Shown here in pieces: positions 44,393 through 56,090 of a DNA stretch of 64,000 nt (its first letter is position 1; the number at the start of each line of letters is the position of its first letter). Below the pieces are notes generated by a model that saw nothing but the letters and a program-made list of their open reading frames with translations, ran no database searches and was not told the origin of the DNA. Where the stretch lies: positions 1,550,001 to 1,614,000 of the forward strand of contig NZ_AP027361.1 of the NCBI RefSeq assembly GCF_030295915.1, written 5' to 3'. Origin of the DNA: Thalassotalea sediminis (lineage in GTDB: Bacteria > Pseudomonadota > Gammaproteobacteria > Enterobacterales > Alteromonadaceae). The translations under genes and the position numbers were made by a program.

Positions 44393-45487
44393 ATGAATCG
44401 TAAGCTTTTTTGTTTCTCGCTAATAGCAGTAGCTGTTGCAGGATGTAGTAACGTTAGTAAAAAACAAGCCAGTGGCGATTTCGATTACGCCGAAAGAAAA
44501 GAGGCAAAACCTCTGAATATTCCAAATGGCTTATCAGCTCCTAATAAAAAGCAAGACTTTGCTATTACTAATGATATCAATCATAGAGGTTCTGTTGGTA
44601 AAGACGTGGATGTAAGAGCACCTTCTCTTGTTCTTCCAATTGCCTCATCTTCTCGTGTTGAGTCGACGAGCCAAAGTGCGAAAATTTGGTTTGATCAAGT
44701 CCTTGAAGATACAGACTTATATACCTTTATATATCAAGCTTTAGAAGCGCAGTTAGCAGATGACGGTGTTGGGTTAGATGTTATTGATGAAGAAAAGTTA
44801 ATTTTTGAATCACAGTGGTATAATTACGAGAAAGAATCTGGCATTTGGCTTTTTGAAGAAGTTGAATTGACGGAAAGTTATAGATTCCGCTACCAATTTG
44901 AAACCAAGCCTCATGGTCGTAGTGTCGCGATAAGTGTTGAATTAGTTGACTATATGCGTACTGATCATTCAGGTTCAACTAAAAAAATGGCATTAATTGA
45001 CCAAGAGCGTGCTGAAATGGCAATGCTTAATGAAATTGTTGCACAAGTGGATTTTCAATATCGTAAACAACAGCAAGAAAACCGTTTAATGCGTGCCAAC
45101 CAAAAACTAGTGTCAATTGGTGAAGATAATCAATCACAGCCGGCCTATATCGTTGAAATGATGCTGGAATCACTTTGGTCGAATATGCCTATTTTCTTTG
45201 AGGATCACGGTTTTACTGTTGCTGACTTAAATGAATCGAAGAAAGTTTATTATGCTGATTTTGTAAAACCTGATATTGGCCTTTGGGATAAGTTATGGGG
45301 CGATGATATACCTGTTATAGAATTAGAAAATCAACAGTATCAATTTATACTTGCGCCAATGAATGACGATGAAAATAAAACAACAGTTACTATTCTCGAT
45401 GCGCAAGGTAACCCATTAGATAAAGCGACATTAGAACGTATTTTTCCTGTCATGGAAGTAGCGTTGTCTTTTAGAGAGAGTTACTAG
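44393..45487 (+). CDS. bamC: Outer membrane protein assembly factor BamC
   Basis: A 364-residue lipoprotein of the BAM complex. The lipobox is VAGC with Cys18. The unstructured N-terminal segment includes SGDFDYAERKEAKPLNIPNGL, the part that in E. coli binds BamD. Two helix-grip domains follow (about 95-220 and 250-360). The start ATG has TTGGGAGT upstream. dapA, usually just upstream, is missing, so bamC must have its own promoter here. It ends in a strong bidirectional terminator. Confidence 0.93.
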   Translation: MNRKLFCFSLIAVAVAGCSNVSKKQASGDFDYAERKEAKPLNIPNGLSAPNKKQDFAITNDINHRGSVGKDVDVRAPSLVLPIASSSRVESTSQSAKIWFDQVLEDTDLYTFIYQALEAQLADDGVGLDVIDEEKLIFESQWYNYEKESGIWLFEEVELTESYRFRYQFETKPHGRSVAISVELVDYMRTDHSGSTKKMALIDQERAEMAMLNEIVAQVDFQYRKQQQENRLMRANQKLVSIGEDNQSQPAYIVEMMLESLWSNMPIFFEDHGFTVADLNESKKVYYADFVKPDIGLWDKLWGDDIPVIELENQQYQFILAPMNDDENKTTVTILDAQGNPLDKATLERIFPVMEVALSFRESY

Positions 45488-45520
45488 TCCAACGTAAAGA
45501 TTAAGTTGGCGTCTAACCAT

Positions 45521-45552
45521 AAAAAAAGGTCAGTTTATTCTGACCTTTTTTA
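45521..45552. terminator. Bidirectional terminator between bamC and nhaC-type gene
   Basis: Stem AAAAAAAGGTCAG / CTGACCTTTTTT with a six-base loop, with T tracts on both strands, between convergent genes. Confidence 0.92.
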
Positions 45553-45607
45553 TGGTTTTTATTGTTAACTCAACACCATCTCATATGAAAGTGAATTATT
45601 TATTTTT

Positions 45608-46930
45608 CTATCTTCGTGTGATTCGCCAAAAGGCAAAACTGGCCACTACAAGTAATATCATCGGATAATAAGCATGAGAGACAACGTCGATAGGAGATAT
45701 TTGTAATGTTGTTCCTAGCAATAGTGCTTGAGCTCCATAGGGTAACAATCCCTGATTAATACAAGCAAATATATCGAGTATGCTCGCAGAGTGCGCAGGA
45801 GATAATTCGCCATCTTCAGCAAGTTCTTTCGCGGTTTCGCCCGTGACTATGATTGACACAGTATTATTGGCGGTAAAAAAGTTACAAATAAAAGCAAGGC
45901 TTGCAATGCCAAAACCTGCAGCTCGTTTATTGTTATTGTGATAGATTTTCCGCGCTACCTTTTCTACCAACGCTGTTAGTGCCGCCAAGCCACCTTGTTG
46001 TTTTATTAGTTCACTTAACCCTCCAATAAATAAAGCAAGTATGAATAAATCCTGCATATTGGAGAAGCCTTGGTTAATATCTTTGATCCATGTTGATAAT
46101 AAATAATCGGCTTGCCACATACCGACGGCTGCAGCCATGACAATACCAAGTACCAGAACAATAAAAACATTCACACCGAGTAAGGCTAAGATTAAAATTG
46201 CTATGTATGGAAGTAAGCCAATTATATTCGTTTCATTCGCTTCAACTTGTGGAATGGTAACACCTAAACTTGCGAAGAAAATAATACAAATTATTGCTGC
46301 CGGTACCGCAAATTTAAAGTTAACTTTAAATTTGTCTTTCATATTTGCGCCCTGAGAACGCGTAGAAGCAATTGTTGTATCAGATATAATGGATAAGTTG
46401 TCACCAAATATAGCGCCTGAAATAATTACCCCCGCAAGAATAGTACTATCAATATCTGATGCTTCAGTAAAACCTAATGCTATAGGAGCTATTGCAGCGA
46501 TGGTGCCCATTGACGTGCCCATTGCCGTTGAAATAAAAGCGGCAACTAAAAACAAACCTGGTAACAACAGAAAATCGGGAAATATCGACAGCCCTAATTG
46601 CACACTCGCATCGACACTACCTGTTGCTTTTGCTACTACAGCGAAAGCGCCTGCAAGTAGGTAAATGAAGCACATGGTAATGATATTAGGGTGTCCGGCA
46701 CCATTGATAAACTGACCAACTTGCTCGGTAATACTTTGCTTACCCATCAACATAGCGATAATTATCGCTGGAATTATGGCGATACTTGCTGGCAATTGAT
46801 AAAACGCAAAGTCGACCCCTTGCAATGTTAATACAATGCCTGTACCGAGGAAAATGCCGAGAAATACAGCAAATGGTATGAGGCTACTGAGTTTTTTATG
46901 CGGGCTAGATGTTACGTTTAGTTCAGTCAT
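45608..46930 (-). CDS. NhaC family Na+/H+ antiporter
   Basis: A 440-residue polytopic membrane protein of the NhaC superfamily with about 11-12 transmembrane segments. FISTAMGTSMGTIAAIAPIALG, SGAIFGDNLSIISDTTIASTRSQG and FFTANNTVSIIVTGETAKEL are diagnostic. It probably exchanges sodium for protons, which fits a marine organism; a role in amino-acid or malate exchange is known for some members. Monocistronic, followed by the bamC terminator. Confidence 0.9.
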   Translation of the reverse strand: MTELNVTSSPHKKLSSLIPFAVFLGIFLGTGIVLTLQGVDFAFYQLPASIAIIPAIIIAMLMGKQSITEQVGQFINGAGHPNIITMCFIYLLAGAFAVVAKATGSVDASVQLGLSIFPDFLLLPGLFLVAAFISTAMGTSMGTIAAIAPIALGFTEASDIDSTILAGVIISGAIFGDNLSIISDTTIASTRSQGANMKDKFKVNFKFAVPAAIICIIFFASLGVTIPQVEANETNIIGLLPYIAILILALLGVNVFIVLVLGIVMAAAVGMWQADYLLSTWIKDINQGFSNMQDLFILALFIGGLSELIKQQGGLAALTALVEKVARKIYHNNNKRAAGFGIASLAFICNFFTANNTVSIIVTGETAKELAEDGELSPAHSASILDIFACINQGLLPYGAQALLLGTTLQISPIDVVSHAYYPMILLVVASFAFWRITRR

Positions 46931-47208
46931 GCAATTTAGTAGTCGGTGGATTTATTGTTATTGTTGCCAACAATAAAGTTTTTTTTCTAAATGTCTATGA
47001 ATTTTCACTTCAATGTTAATAATTAACCACGAGAAGAGAAAGCTGCAGATACCTAAAATATCGTCTTCAAAGATTGTTAAAGAAAATTATAACAAATAAC
47101 AAAATGAGCAAGATTGTGACTACAGTCAAGCGTTGCTTTATGCTATGCTACCGCGAATTTTCTATCCATATCTATCTTTACGGGTAGGTAGTCAAAAAAG
47201 TGAATATT

Positions 47209-47832
47209 ATGTCTGATAAATTATTTGAAACTATTGAACAACGCGTAAGCTACGGCGTAGGTCGTCAATTGGGTGATCAATTGCGCAATAATCCATTTAA
47301 AGATTTTGACGTTACAGCTGTTCAAGCTGGTTTAGCTGATGCAATGGCAGCAGCAGAAAGCCAAGTATCTGAAGCTGATCTTAACGAAGCTTTTTCAGTT
47401 GTTTCAAAGAAACTGCAAGAACAAGAGCAAGAACTTGCAAAAGAAAAAGCCGCTGAAGGTGAAGCTTACTTAGCAGAAAATGCTAAGCGTGAAGGTATCG
47501 TTGTATTAGATTCTGGTCTTCAATACGAAGTTATTACAGAAGGTAACGGTGATAAGCCAACAGCACAAAGTACTGTTCGTACACATTACCATGGTACATT
47601 CATCAATGGTGACGTGTTTGATAGTTCGTATGATAGAGGCCAACCTGCAGAGTTTCCTGTTGGTGGTGTAATTCAAGGTTGGACTGAAGCATTACAAATA
47701 ATGCCTGTTGGTTCTAAGTGGCGTTTATACGTTCCATACAACCTAGCGTACGGCGAGAGAGGCTCACAAGGTGCAATCCCTCCATATGCTACGTTAGTAT
47801 TTGATATTGAATTACTTGATATCATCAGCTAA
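47209..47832 (+). CDS. fklB: FKBP-type peptidyl-prolyl isomerase FklB
   Basis: A 207-residue FKBP-type prolyl isomerase like E. coli FklB/FKBP22 (206). The N-terminal helical dimerisation domain (1-100) is followed by the FKBP domain with VRTHYHGTFINGDVFDSSYDRGQPAEF and PVGSKWRLYVPYNLAYGERG. No signal peptide, so it is cytoplasmic. A GTG three codons upstream is possible; the ATG at 47209 gives the family start. Confidence 0.94.
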   Translation: MSDKLFETIEQRVSYGVGRQLGDQLRNNPFKDFDVTAVQAGLADAMAAAESQVSEADLNEAFSVVSKKLQEQEQELAKEKAAEGEAYLAENAKREGIVVLDSGLQYEVITEGNGDKPTAQSTVRTHYHGTFINGDVFDSSYDRGQPAEFPVGGVIQGWTEALQIMPVGSKWRLYVPYNLAYGERGSQGAIPPYATLVFDIELLDIIS

Positions 47833-47850
47833 TCAATAATAAGTATTTAA

Positions 47851-47872
47851 GCCGGGTATTCCCGGCTTTTTT
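47851..47872 (+). terminator. Intrinsic terminator of fklB
   Basis: GCCGGG-TATT-CCCGGC stem followed by TTTTTT; the T tract ends directly before the next gene start. Confidence 0.9.
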
Positions 47873-47877
47873 ATGGA

Positions 47878-48321
47878 ATGAAGATAATGTCAATTGAGCA
47901 TCAAAAGGTTACAGCATTGTTTGATAAATACCTGACTGGGTTTATTAAACAAGATCTTTTCGCGGTTATGCAATGTTATCAAACGCCTTGTACGCTAACG
48001 ACACCAGAAGAGTTAAAATATATTGAAGATGAAAACCAGCTCGAGCAAACATTAGCAGCAATATTCTCTCAGTTATCAACGGCACATGTTGTTGATATAA
48101 AAGTTCCACAAGCGAGTTTTGAACTAATGGATCAAAACCTTGCTTTGGTTGCAATACATTGGCAGTTTATCGATAAGTCACAGCAAGCATTTGCAGAATT
48201 TTGTGCATTTTACCACGTTACACTAACATCATTTGGTAGTGCTAAAATTAGGCATGTTATTTCACATGAAATTAGTGAATTAAAATGCTTTCATTCTACA
48301 ATACAACTTGGAAATAACTAG
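47878..48321 (+). CDS. NTF2-like (SnoaL) family protein
   Basis: A 147-residue protein with the pattern of an NTF2-like fold: EHQKVTALFDKYLTGFIKQDLFAVMQCYQTPCTLTTPEE at the start and a beta-sheet rich C-terminal half with LALVAIHWQFIDKSQQAFAEFCAFYHVTL. No enzyme residues assigned. The ATG at 47878 follows the fklB terminator by only a few bases; an ATG at 47887 is the alternative. dapB follows after ten bp, so the two may be cotranscribed. Confidence 0.65.
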   Translation: MKIMSIEHQKVTALFDKYLTGFIKQDLFAVMQCYQTPCTLTTPEELKYIEDENQLEQTLAAIFSQLSTAHVVDIKVPQASFELMDQNLALVAIHWQFIDKSQQAFAEFCAFYHVTLTSFGSAKIRHVISHEISELKCFHSTIQLGNN

Positions 48322-48328
48322 AAATTAA

Positions 48329-49150
<822 letters not shown>

Positions 49151-49249
49151 TAATGTGGTTTGATGGTTGAGCTTTAACGATAGAAAATTGTTCTTTTTAA
49201 CGCTTTAATAACAATTACGCTATTAAAGGCTAATTTTTACAATTTAAGC

Positions 49250-49278
49250 TGGACGTGAATATCAAATCAGCGTAGAAT
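49250..49278 (+). promoter_or_regulatory. Predicted promoter of carAB
   Basis: TGGACG, 17 bases, TAGAAT. The spacer holds an ARG-box-like sequence. The leader to the carA start is about 125 bases. Confidence 0.45.
49256..49269. promoter_or_regulatory. ARG-box-like site of carAB
   Basis: TGAATATCAAATCA matches the ARG-box core TGAATWWWWATTCA at 12 of 14 positions and lies between the -35 and -10 elements. ArgR boxes usually come in pairs; I could not identify a good second one. Confidence 0.4.
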
Positions 49279-49409
49279 GCGCGGAATTTGTCAAAAATTT
49301 GCTATTTGCAAGCTAAATGGCAGATTAATAAAGCAACTTTCGCGCTTAATATTACCAATGAATAGTTGGTAAAAATATTAAGATTTATTTCTTCTTTTCG
49401 GAGGTTAAA

Positions 49410-50540
49410 TTGACTAAATCTGCCATTTTAGTGCTAGAAGACGGCACAATATTTAAGGGCACCGCTATTGGTGCAGAAGGGGCGGCCGTAGGTGAGGTAG
49501 TATTCAATACTTCAATGACCGGTTACCAAGAAATATTAACTGACCCCTCATATGCAGAACAAATTATTACCCTCACATACCCTCATATAGGTAATACCGG
49601 CACAAATAACGAAGACGAAGAGTCTAATACTATTTGGGCAAAAGGCTTAGTTATTAGGGACTTACCATTACTTGCTAGTAACTTCAGAAACGAAGAAACA
49701 TTAAGTGATTATTTAATTCGAAACAATATTGTTGGTATCGCTGATATCGATACGCGTAAGTTAACACGTATTTTACGTGAAAAAGGCGCGCAAAATGGCT
49801 GTATTGTTGCGGGTGAAAATATCGACCAAGCAGCTGCATTGGCTCAAGCGAAGTCATTTCCTGGCCTTAAAGGTATGGATTTAGCAAAAGTTGTATCTGC
49901 TAAGGAAGCCTATACATGGACAGAAGGTAGCTGGCAATTAGGTAAAGGACACGTTACACCAGAAAAGTTCGACTTTCACGTCGTTGCATATGATTTCGGC
50001 GCGAAACGTAATATTTTACGTATGTTAGTTGATAGAGGTTGTAAATTGACTGTTGTGCCAGCACAAACATCAGCGGAAGAAGTTCTTGCACTCAACCCAG
50101 ATGGTATTTTCTTGTCAAATGGCCCCGGTGACCCTGAACCGTGTGACTATGCGATAAGTGCAATCAAAACATTTTTAGACACAAATATTCCGATTTTTGG
50201 TATATGTTTAGGGCATCAGTTGTTAGGTTTAGCAAGTGGTGCAAAAACAGCCAAAATGAAATTTGGTCATCATGGGGCAAACCATCCAGTTAAAGATTTT
50301 GACCGTAATGTTGTGATGATTACATCACAAAACCACGGTTTTGCTGTAGATGAAGATAGCTTACCAGAAACATTAACAGCAACTCATAAGTCGTTGTTCG
50401 ATGGTTCGCTTCAAGGCATACACCGTACAGATAAACCAGCATTTAGTTTCCAAGGGCACCCCGAAGCAAGCCCTGGTCCTCATGATGCAGCACCATTATT
50501 TGATCACTTTATCGAGCTTATCCAAGCACGCAATTCATAA
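49410..50540 (+). CDS. carA: Carbamoyl-phosphate synthase small subunit
   Basis: A 376-residue glutaminase subunit. The class I amidotransferase triad is visible: Cys in [10 protein letters not shown], His and Glu in [10 protein letters not shown]. It supplies ammonia to CarB. The start is TTG with CGGAGG at ideal spacing. It is followed by carB after 21 bp; the pair makes carbamoyl phosphate for arginine and pyrimidines. Confidence 0.97.
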   Translation: MTKSAILVLEDGTIFKGTAIGAEGAAVGEVVFNTSMTGYQEILTDPSYAEQIITLTYPHIGNTGTNNEDEESNTIWAKGLVIRDLPLLASNFRNEETLSDYLIRNNIVGIADIDTRKLTRILREKGAQNGCIVAGENIDQAAALAQAKSFPGLKGMDLAKVVSAKEAYTWTEGSWQLGKGHVTPEKFDFHVVAYDFGAKRNILRMLVDRGCKLTVVPAQTSAEEVLALNPDGIFLSNGPGDPEPCDYAISAIKTFLDTNIPIFGICLGHQLLGLASGAKTAKMKFGHHGANHPVKDFDRNVVMITSQNHGFAVDEDSLPETLTATHKSLFDGSLQGIHRTDKPAFSFQGHPEASPGPHDAAPLFDHFIELIQARNS

Positions 50541-50561
50541 GATTCTGGAGATTTAAACACT

Positions 50562-53500
50562 ATGCCAAAACGTACTGACATAAAAAGTATCCTAATCTTA
50601 GGTGCAGGTCCAATTGTAATCGGTCAAGCTTGTGAGTTTGATTATTCAGGTGCTCAAGCATGTAAAGCGCTGCGTGAAGAAGGTTACCGTGTAATCTTAG
50701 TGAACTCTAATCCTGCAACTATCATGACTGACCCTGATATGGCAGATGCTACATACATTGAACCAATTCATTGGGAAGTTGTTCGAAATATTATCGAAAA
50801 AGAGCGTCCAGATGCCGTTTTACCAACAATGGGTGGTCAAACCGCATTAAACTGTGCATTAGAGTTAGAAGCTAACGGTGTGCTAAAAGAGTTTGACGTT
50901 GAAATGATTGGCGCGACTGCAGATGCTATTGATAAAGCAGAAGATCGTAGCCGTTTTGATACTGCCATGAAAAACATTGGTCTTGAAACGCCACGTGCTG
51001 AAATTGTGCATTCGATGGAAGAAGCGAAAGAAACCGCTAAACGCATTGGTTTTCCTTGCATTATTAGACCTTCATTTACAATGGGCGGTACCGGTGGCGG
51101 TATTGCATATAACCAAGAAGAATTTGAAACGATTTGTACGCGAGGACTGGATCTTTCACCGACAAATGAATTGTTAATTGACGAATCTTTGATTGGCTGG
51201 AAAGAGTATGAAATGGAAGTTGTTCGTGACAAAAATGATAACTGTATCATTATTTGTTCAATCGAAAACTTTGACCCTATGGGCATTCATACGGGTGACT
51301 CTATAACTGTAGCACCAGCACAAACGTTAACAGATAAAGAATATCAAATTATGCGTAATGCTTCTTTAGCGGTTTTACGTGAAATTGGTGTTGAAACGGG
51401 TGGTTCAAACGTACAGTTTGGTGTTTGTCCTGATACTGGGCGAATGGTTATTATTGAAATGAACCCACGTGTATCTCGTTCTTCGGCTCTAGCGTCAAAA
51501 GCAACAGGTTTCCCTATCGCTAAAATTGCAGCAAAACTCGCCGTTGGTTATACACTTGATGAATTATCAAATGATATTACCGGTGGTGCAACACCTGCAT
51601 CATTCGAACCGACAATTGATTATGTTGTTACTAAAATCCCACGCTTTAACTTTGAAAAATTTGCTGGTTCTGAAGACCGTCTAACGACTCAAATGAAATC
51701 AGTTGGTGAAGTCATGGCGATTGGTAGAAATCAACAAGAGTCAATGCAAAAAGCATTACGTGGTTTAGAAGTAGGGGCATCGGGTTTTGATCCGCAAGTG
51801 GATGTAACTCAGCCGGGCGCTAAAACTAAAATTATGCATGAGCTACAAGAAGCCGGTGCAGATAGAATTTGGTATGTAGCCGATGCATTTCGATTAGGGT
51901 TAACGGTTGACGATGTTTTCCGTTTAACTAAAATTGATCGTTGGTTCCTCGTACAAATTGAAGATATTGTCTTAGAAGAAAAGAAAGTCGCTGAAGAAGG
52001 TATGGCAGGGCTTACGCCAACCTATCTACGTCAGTTGAAGCGTAAAGGCTTTGCAGATTCGCGTTTAGCGTCGCTTATAGGTGTTAGCGAAACAGAGATT
52101 CGTAAAAAGCGTCATAACGCTGAAATTTTCCCTGTGTATAAGCGAGTTGATACTTGTGCTGCGGAATTTAAATCAGATACAGCCTATATGTATTCAAGCT
52201 ATGATGAAGAGTGTGAATCAGCACCAACGAATAACAAGAAAATAATCATTCTTGGTGGCGGTCCTAACCGTATTGGACAAGGTATTGAGTTTGATTACTG
52301 TTGTGTGCATGCTGCACTTGCGTTACGAGAAGATGGTTATGAGACAATTATGGTTAATTGTAACCCTGAAACGGTTTCAACTGACTACGATACGTCTGAT
52401 AGACTATATTTCGAACCAATTACCTTTGAAGATGTATTGGAAATCGTACGTGTTGAAAAACCTGAAGGTGTAATTGTTCAGTATGGTGGTCAAACGCCAT
52501 TAAAGCTTGCTAGAGCGTTAGAAGCAGCAGGTGTTCCGATTATTGGTACTTCACCAGATGCAATTGATCGTGCAGAAGATAGAGAACGTTTTCAGCAAGC
52601 AGTAGATCGTTTAGAGCTGTTGCAACCTGAAAATGCAACGGTTACATCAGTAGAAGAAGCGCTTGTTAAAGCTGAAGCAATTGGTTTTCCTCTCGTTGTA
52701 AGGCCTTCCTATGTATTGGGTGGTCGAGCAATGGAAATTGTATACGACTTAGAAGATTTGCGCCGCTATATGAATGAAGCCGTTAGTGTTTCTAATGAAG
52801 CGCCAGTACTGCTTGATCATTTTCTTGATGACGCAATCGAAGTCGATATTGACGTACTTTGTGATGGTGAGAATGTTGTTGTTGGCGGTATTATGCAACA
52901 CATTGAACAAGCGGGTGTTCATTCTGGTGATTCAGCTTGTTCATTGCCTGCCTATAGCTTGAACCAAGAAGTGCAAGACGTTATGCGTAAACAGGTAACA
53001 GACCTCGCGTTTGAGTTAGGTGTTGTTGGCTTAATGAATACGCAAATGGCCGTTAAAGACGATAAAGTTTACTTAATTGAAGTAAACCCTCGTGCTGCAC
53101 GTACAGTACCTTTTGTATCAAAGGCTACATCTGTACCTTTGGCAAAAATTGGCGCTCGCGTTATGGCAGGTAAAAAGCTTGCCGAACTTGGCATTACAGA
53201 AGAAGTAATACCCCCTTATTTTTCAGTGAAAGAGGTTGTTATTCCTTTTAATAAGTTCCATGGTAGTGATCCATTAGTTGGACCAGAAATGCGCTCCACA
53301 GGTGAGGTGATGGGCGTTGGTAAAACGTTTGAAGATGCTTACGCTAAAGCTAACCTGGGAGCTGGTGTATCTGTACCTAAGTCAGGTAGAGCATTAATTT
53401 CTGTTAGAAATAGCGACAAAGAGCGTGTTGTAGAGCTTGGTAGAAAAATGGTAGAGCTTGGTTACGAAATTGATGCGACACACGGTACTGCTGTTGTCTT

Positions 53501-53786
53501 GGGTGAAGCTAATGTGCCATGTCGTTTAGTCAACAAAGTACATGAAGGTCGCCCACATATACTTGATAGAATTAAAAATAGTGAATATAGCTACATTATT
53601 AATACTACAGAAGGCCGTAAGGCGATTGAAGATTCTAAGGTGTTACGTGGTGGAGCTTTACGTTATAAAGTGGCGTATACTACGACGTTAAATGCTGCTT
53701 ATGCTTCTTGTCAAGCGCATGCAGCAGATGCTCGTAAGAACGTTAACTCTATTCAAGAACTTCATGCAGAGTGTGTAAAACGCTAA
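50562..53786 (+). CDS. carB: Carbamoyl-phosphate synthase large subunit
   Basis: A 1074-residue enzyme with two homologous ATP-grasp halves (about 1-400 and 550-935), an oligomerisation domain between them and a C-terminal allosteric MGS-like domain (about 940-1074). [19 protein letters not shown] and [19 protein letters not shown] are the matching starts of the two halves. Length matches E. coli CarB (1073). Operon partner of carA; ends before a strong terminator. Confidence 0.98.
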   Translation: MPKRTDIKSILILGAGPIVIGQACEFDYSGAQACKALREEGYRVILVNSNPATIMTDPDMADATYIEPIHWEVVRNIIEKERPDAVLPTMGGQTALNCALELEANGVLKEFDVEMIGATADAIDKAEDRSRFDTAMKNIGLETPRAEIVHSMEEAKETAKRIGFPCIIRPSFTMGGTGGGIAYNQEEFETICTRGLDLSPTNELLIDESLIGWKEYEMEVVRDKNDNCIIICSIENFDPMGIHTGDSITVAPAQTLTDKEYQIMRNASLAVLREIGVETGGSNVQFGVCPDTGRMVIIEMNPRVSRSSALASKATGFPIAKIAAKLAVGYTLDELSNDITGGATPASFEPTIDYVVTKIPRFNFEKFAGSEDRLTTQMKSVGEVMAIGRNQQESMQKALRGLEVGASGFDPQVDVTQPGAKTKIMHELQEAGADRIWYVADAFRLGLTVDDVFRLTKIDRWFLVQIEDIVLEEKKVAEEGMAGLTPTYLRQLKRKGFADSRLASLIGVSETEIRKKRHNAEIFPVYKRVDTCAAEFKSDTAYMYSSYDEECESAPTNNKKIIILGGGPNRIGQGIEFDYCCVHAALALREDGYETIMVNCNPETVSTDYDTSDRLYFEPITFEDVLEIVRVEKPEGVIVQYGGQTPLKLARALEAAGVPIIGTSPDAIDRAEDRERFQQAVDRLELLQPENATVTSVEEALVKAEAIGFPLVVRPSYVLGGRAMEIVYDLEDLRRYMNEAVSVSNEAPVLLDHFLDDAIEVDIDVLCDGENVVVGGIMQHIEQAGVHSGDSACSLPAYSLNQEVQDVMRKQVTDLAFELGVVGLMNTQMAVKDDKVYLIEVNPRAARTVPFVSKATSVPLAKIGARVMAGKKLAELGITEEVIPPYFSVKEVVIPFNKFHGSDPLVGPEMRSTGEVMGVGKTFEDAYAKANLGAGVSVPKSGRALISVRNSDKERVVELGRKMVELGYEIDATHGTAVVLGEANVPCRLVNKVHEGRPHILDRIKNSEYSYIINTTEGRKAIEDSKVLRGGALRYKVAYTTTLNAAYASCQAHAADARKNVNSIQELHAECVKR

Positions 53787-53854
53787 ACGTGAGTAAACTT
53801 TGTCGAACGATGGTAGTTCTGTTAAGCTAACCATTATTCGTAAAAAATATAGAT

Positions 53855-53884
53855 ATAAAGGTGGTTTCGACCACCTTTATCTTT
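53855..53884 (+). terminator. Terminator between carB and greA
   Basis: A perfect stem ATAAAGGTGG / CCACCTTTAT with loop TTTCGA, followed by a T-rich stretch. It lies in the greA leader, 16 bases before the greA ribosome binding site, so it may also affect greA expression. Confidence 0.75.
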
Positions 53885-53899
53885 TAGGAAAAGGAAATA

Positions 53900-54376
53900 A
53901 TGAATCAATACCCTATGACGCTAAAAGGTGCCGATGCATTGCGTGATGAGTTGAACCATTTGAAAACGGTTAAGCGCCCTGAAATAATTGAGGCGATTGC
54001 TGAAGCACGTGAACACGGTGATTTAAAAGAGAACGCAGAATATCACGCAGCGAGAGAGCAGCAAGGATTCTGTGAAGGGCGCATTCAAGATATCGAAGGT
54101 AAACTGGGGAATGCTCAAGTTATTGATATAACAAAAATACCGAATACAGGTAAAGTTATCTTCGGTGTTACCGTTTCGTTATTGAATATTGATACGGATC
54201 AAGAAGTAACATATCAAATTGTTGGCGACGATGAAGCGGATATAAAAAACAACCGTATTTCTGTTAATTCGCCTATTGCAAGAGGCTTAATTGGCAAATC
54301 TGTAGATTCTGAAGTTGAAATAACAACGCCTGCAGGTATCGTAGAATATGAAATAGTTGCTGTCGAGCACAAGTAA
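53900..54376 (+). CDS. greA: Transcription elongation factor GreA
   Basis: A 158-residue GreA (E. coli 158). The N-terminal coiled coil (about 1-75) has the acidic tip [23 protein letters not shown] that enters the RNA polymerase secondary channel; the C-terminal FKBP-like domain includes [15 protein letters not shown]. It rescues stalled polymerase by transcript cleavage. The ATG has AGGAAAAGGAAATA upstream. Confidence 0.97.
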   Translation: MNQYPMTLKGADALRDELNHLKTVKRPEIIEAIAEAREHGDLKENAEYHAAREQQGFCEGRIQDIEGKLGNAQVIDITKIPNTGKVIFGVTVSLLNIDTDQEVTYQIVGDDEADIKNNRISVNSPIARGLIGKSVDSEVEITTPAGIVEYEIVAVEHK

Positions 54377-54400
54377 TAGCAAGCTATACCACTTTCGTTT

Positions 54401-54427
54401 AAAAGCTCTCATATTGAGAGCTTTTTT
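54401..54427 (+). terminator. Intrinsic terminator of greA
   Basis: AAAAGCTCTC-ATATT-GAGAGCTTTT stem followed by TTT. Confidence 0.9.
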
Positions 54428-54463
54428 ATTTCTTAAGATTAATTTCTAGCTTTACTTCTATCC

Positions 54464-54649
54464 CTACACTAACACGACTTCAATATTCTCATCAGATGCT
54501 TGCTCTAGATAGATTATTGCTAATTCGACAGAGCCAAAGATACGATTTAATTGTCTACGCGCATCATCTTTTGCGGCTTGTAATTTAGGATCTGTTGCTT
54601 GCGATAGAAATAACCACGTGCGCACTAAAGAGTTTGGATACGTTTTCAT
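54464..54649 (-). CDS. Small unknown protein, divergent from fdhD
   Basis: A possible 61-residue protein. The start ATG at 54649 (MKTYPNSLVRTWLFLSQ) has AGGAAGC upstream; the frame is also open for 24 more codons. The sequence is amphipathic with DDARRQLNRIFGSVELAIIYLEQ, probably two helices. I recognise no family. It sits between the greA terminator (convergent) and fdhD (divergent). Confidence 0.55.
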   Translation of the reverse strand: MKTYPNSLVRTWLFLSQATDPKLQAAKDDARRQLNRIFGSVELAIIYLEQASDENIEVVLV

Positions 54650-54776
54650 ACATTGCTTCCTTGCAATAACATCTATTAATGACACTATTATAGACGATCT
54701 TTTTAAGGTGGAATAATTCATTGTGGTTAGATAAACAATTTGTCTTTTGCAAAGTGTGATGTGTTATTCTCTGATT

Positions 54777-55628
54777 ATGAATATCAAAGCAGTAAAACAC
54801 GTTAATAAAATCAAGGTAAAAAATACCGCTCTTTCTCGTATGCAAGACAGAGTAGTCGTTGAAGCGCCTTTACAGATCGAACTAATATTTATTGATTGTC
54901 TGCGTAATGTCGTAATTGAAAGCATTGCCTCTTATGCAATTATGATGAGGACACCGGGAGATGATCAGGTGTTGATAATTGGTTTACTATACGGACAAGG
55001 CGTTATAAAAAGTATTGATGATGTCATTGAAATCTGTCGAGACGAACATGAAGATAGCAAAGAAAACCATTGGTTAGTATCGCTTAAAAGTGATTGTTTA
55101 TCGCGTGCTAAATCTTCACAAAGCACTCATACCTCGTATTCTAGTTGTGGGATATGTGGCACCAGCTTTATTAAAGCACTTGAAATAAAAGGGTCACATG
55201 CAGTAGACAATGATACGCATTGGCTATCGATTAATACTATCCATCGTATGGTATCAGGCCTGAGTTCAAGACAAGATATTTTTTCACAAACGGGGGGAAC
55301 TCATTGCGCTGCACTTTTTAACCAAGAAGGTAAACCAATAGCGCTTTATGAAGATATTGGTAGGCATAATGCCTTAGATAAATTGCTTGGTAGCCGACAA
55401 ACATTTAACAACGCACACGGCAAAGACGTTGTTGTGCTTTCAAGTCGTATTAGTTATGAAATGGTGCAAAAAGTGATTGTTTCCGGTATCTCAGTCTTAA
55501 TAGCAATTGGTGCGCCATCAGTATTAGCCATTCAAGCCGCACAACGATTTAACATTACGGTAATCGCTTTTGCTCGCGATAATAGCTTTAGTATCTACCA
55601 TGGTGAATCAAGACTAACGGATAAATGA
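54777..55628 (+). CDS. fdhD: Formate dehydrogenase accessory sulfurtransferase FdhD
   Basis: A 283-residue FdhD. It carries sulfur from the desulfurase IscS to the molybdenum cofactor of formate dehydrogenase. The CxxC motif is Cys124 and Cys127 in YSSCGICGTS; FSQTGGTHCAALF and YEDIGRHNALDKL are family segments. No formate dehydrogenase gene is in this window. The ATG at 54777 is preferred over an earlier in-frame one. Its end overlaps the convergent unknown gene by 15 bp. Confidence 0.9.
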   Translation: MNIKAVKHVNKIKVKNTALSRMQDRVVVEAPLQIELIFIDCLRNVVIESIASYAIMMRTPGDDQVLIIGLLYGQGVIKSIDDVIEICRDEHEDSKENHWLVSLKSDCLSRAKSSQSTHTSYSSCGICGTSFIKALEIKGSHAVDNDTHWLSINTIHRMVSGLSSRQDIFSQTGGTHCAALFNQEGKPIALYEDIGRHNALDKLLGSRQTFNNAHGKDVVVLSSRISYEMVQKVIVSGISVLIAIGAPSVLAIQAAQRFNITVIAFARDNSFSIYHGESRLTDK

Positions 55629-56003
55629 CAGCTCTAATTTTAGCCAGTTTATCGCAGACTCTCGACCGAATTTATATCCATCAAATGCTTTAATATTCCA
55701 TTGATCTACTTGTCTTACGTTTGTCAATTCTTGCGTTTGACGCACATCAAAAGGGTGATAATGAACAACAGCGAGTGCTGCAATATTACTTAATGAACCG
55801 ATACATAATTGTGCTTCGGGTGTGTAAGTATAATTGTTAATTTTATTGACCAATAGCCCAAAGCTGTCCTTATAGTTTTTCTCTAAGAACAGTTCGTATT
55901 CTTCAACCATTTCTAGCGTGAAATTAATATTATTATTAACAATAACTTCTGCGATATTTTCGGGAAGCTTTTTGATAAAACCAAAACTCAAACGGTACAA
56001 CAT
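55614..56003 (-). CDS. Unknown protein, STAS/SpoIIAA-like by pattern
   Basis: I do not recognise this 129-residue protein with confidence. The order INFTLEMVEEYELFLEKNYKDSFGLLVNKINNYTYTPEAQLCIGSL followed by NIAALAVVHYHP resembles small STAS/SpoIIAA-like proteins found mainly in Bacteroidetes. No signal peptide or membrane segment is visible. It overlaps the 3' end of fdhD tail to tail by 15 bp. The strand-helix pattern is the only evidence for the fold. Confidence 0.6.
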   Translation of the reverse strand: MLYRLSFGFIKKLPENIAEVIVNNNINFTLEMVEEYELFLEKNYKDSFGLLVNKINNYTYTPEAQLCIGSLSNIAALAVVHYHPFDVRQTQELTNVRQVDQWNIKAFDGYKFGRESAINWLKLELSFIR

Positions 56004-56090
56004 CGATTACAATCTTTTAACTGCCATCATTAAAATATAGTATAAATATGGCCGCATAAGCGTTAATTTTTGTTATAAGATGTTAACCTG

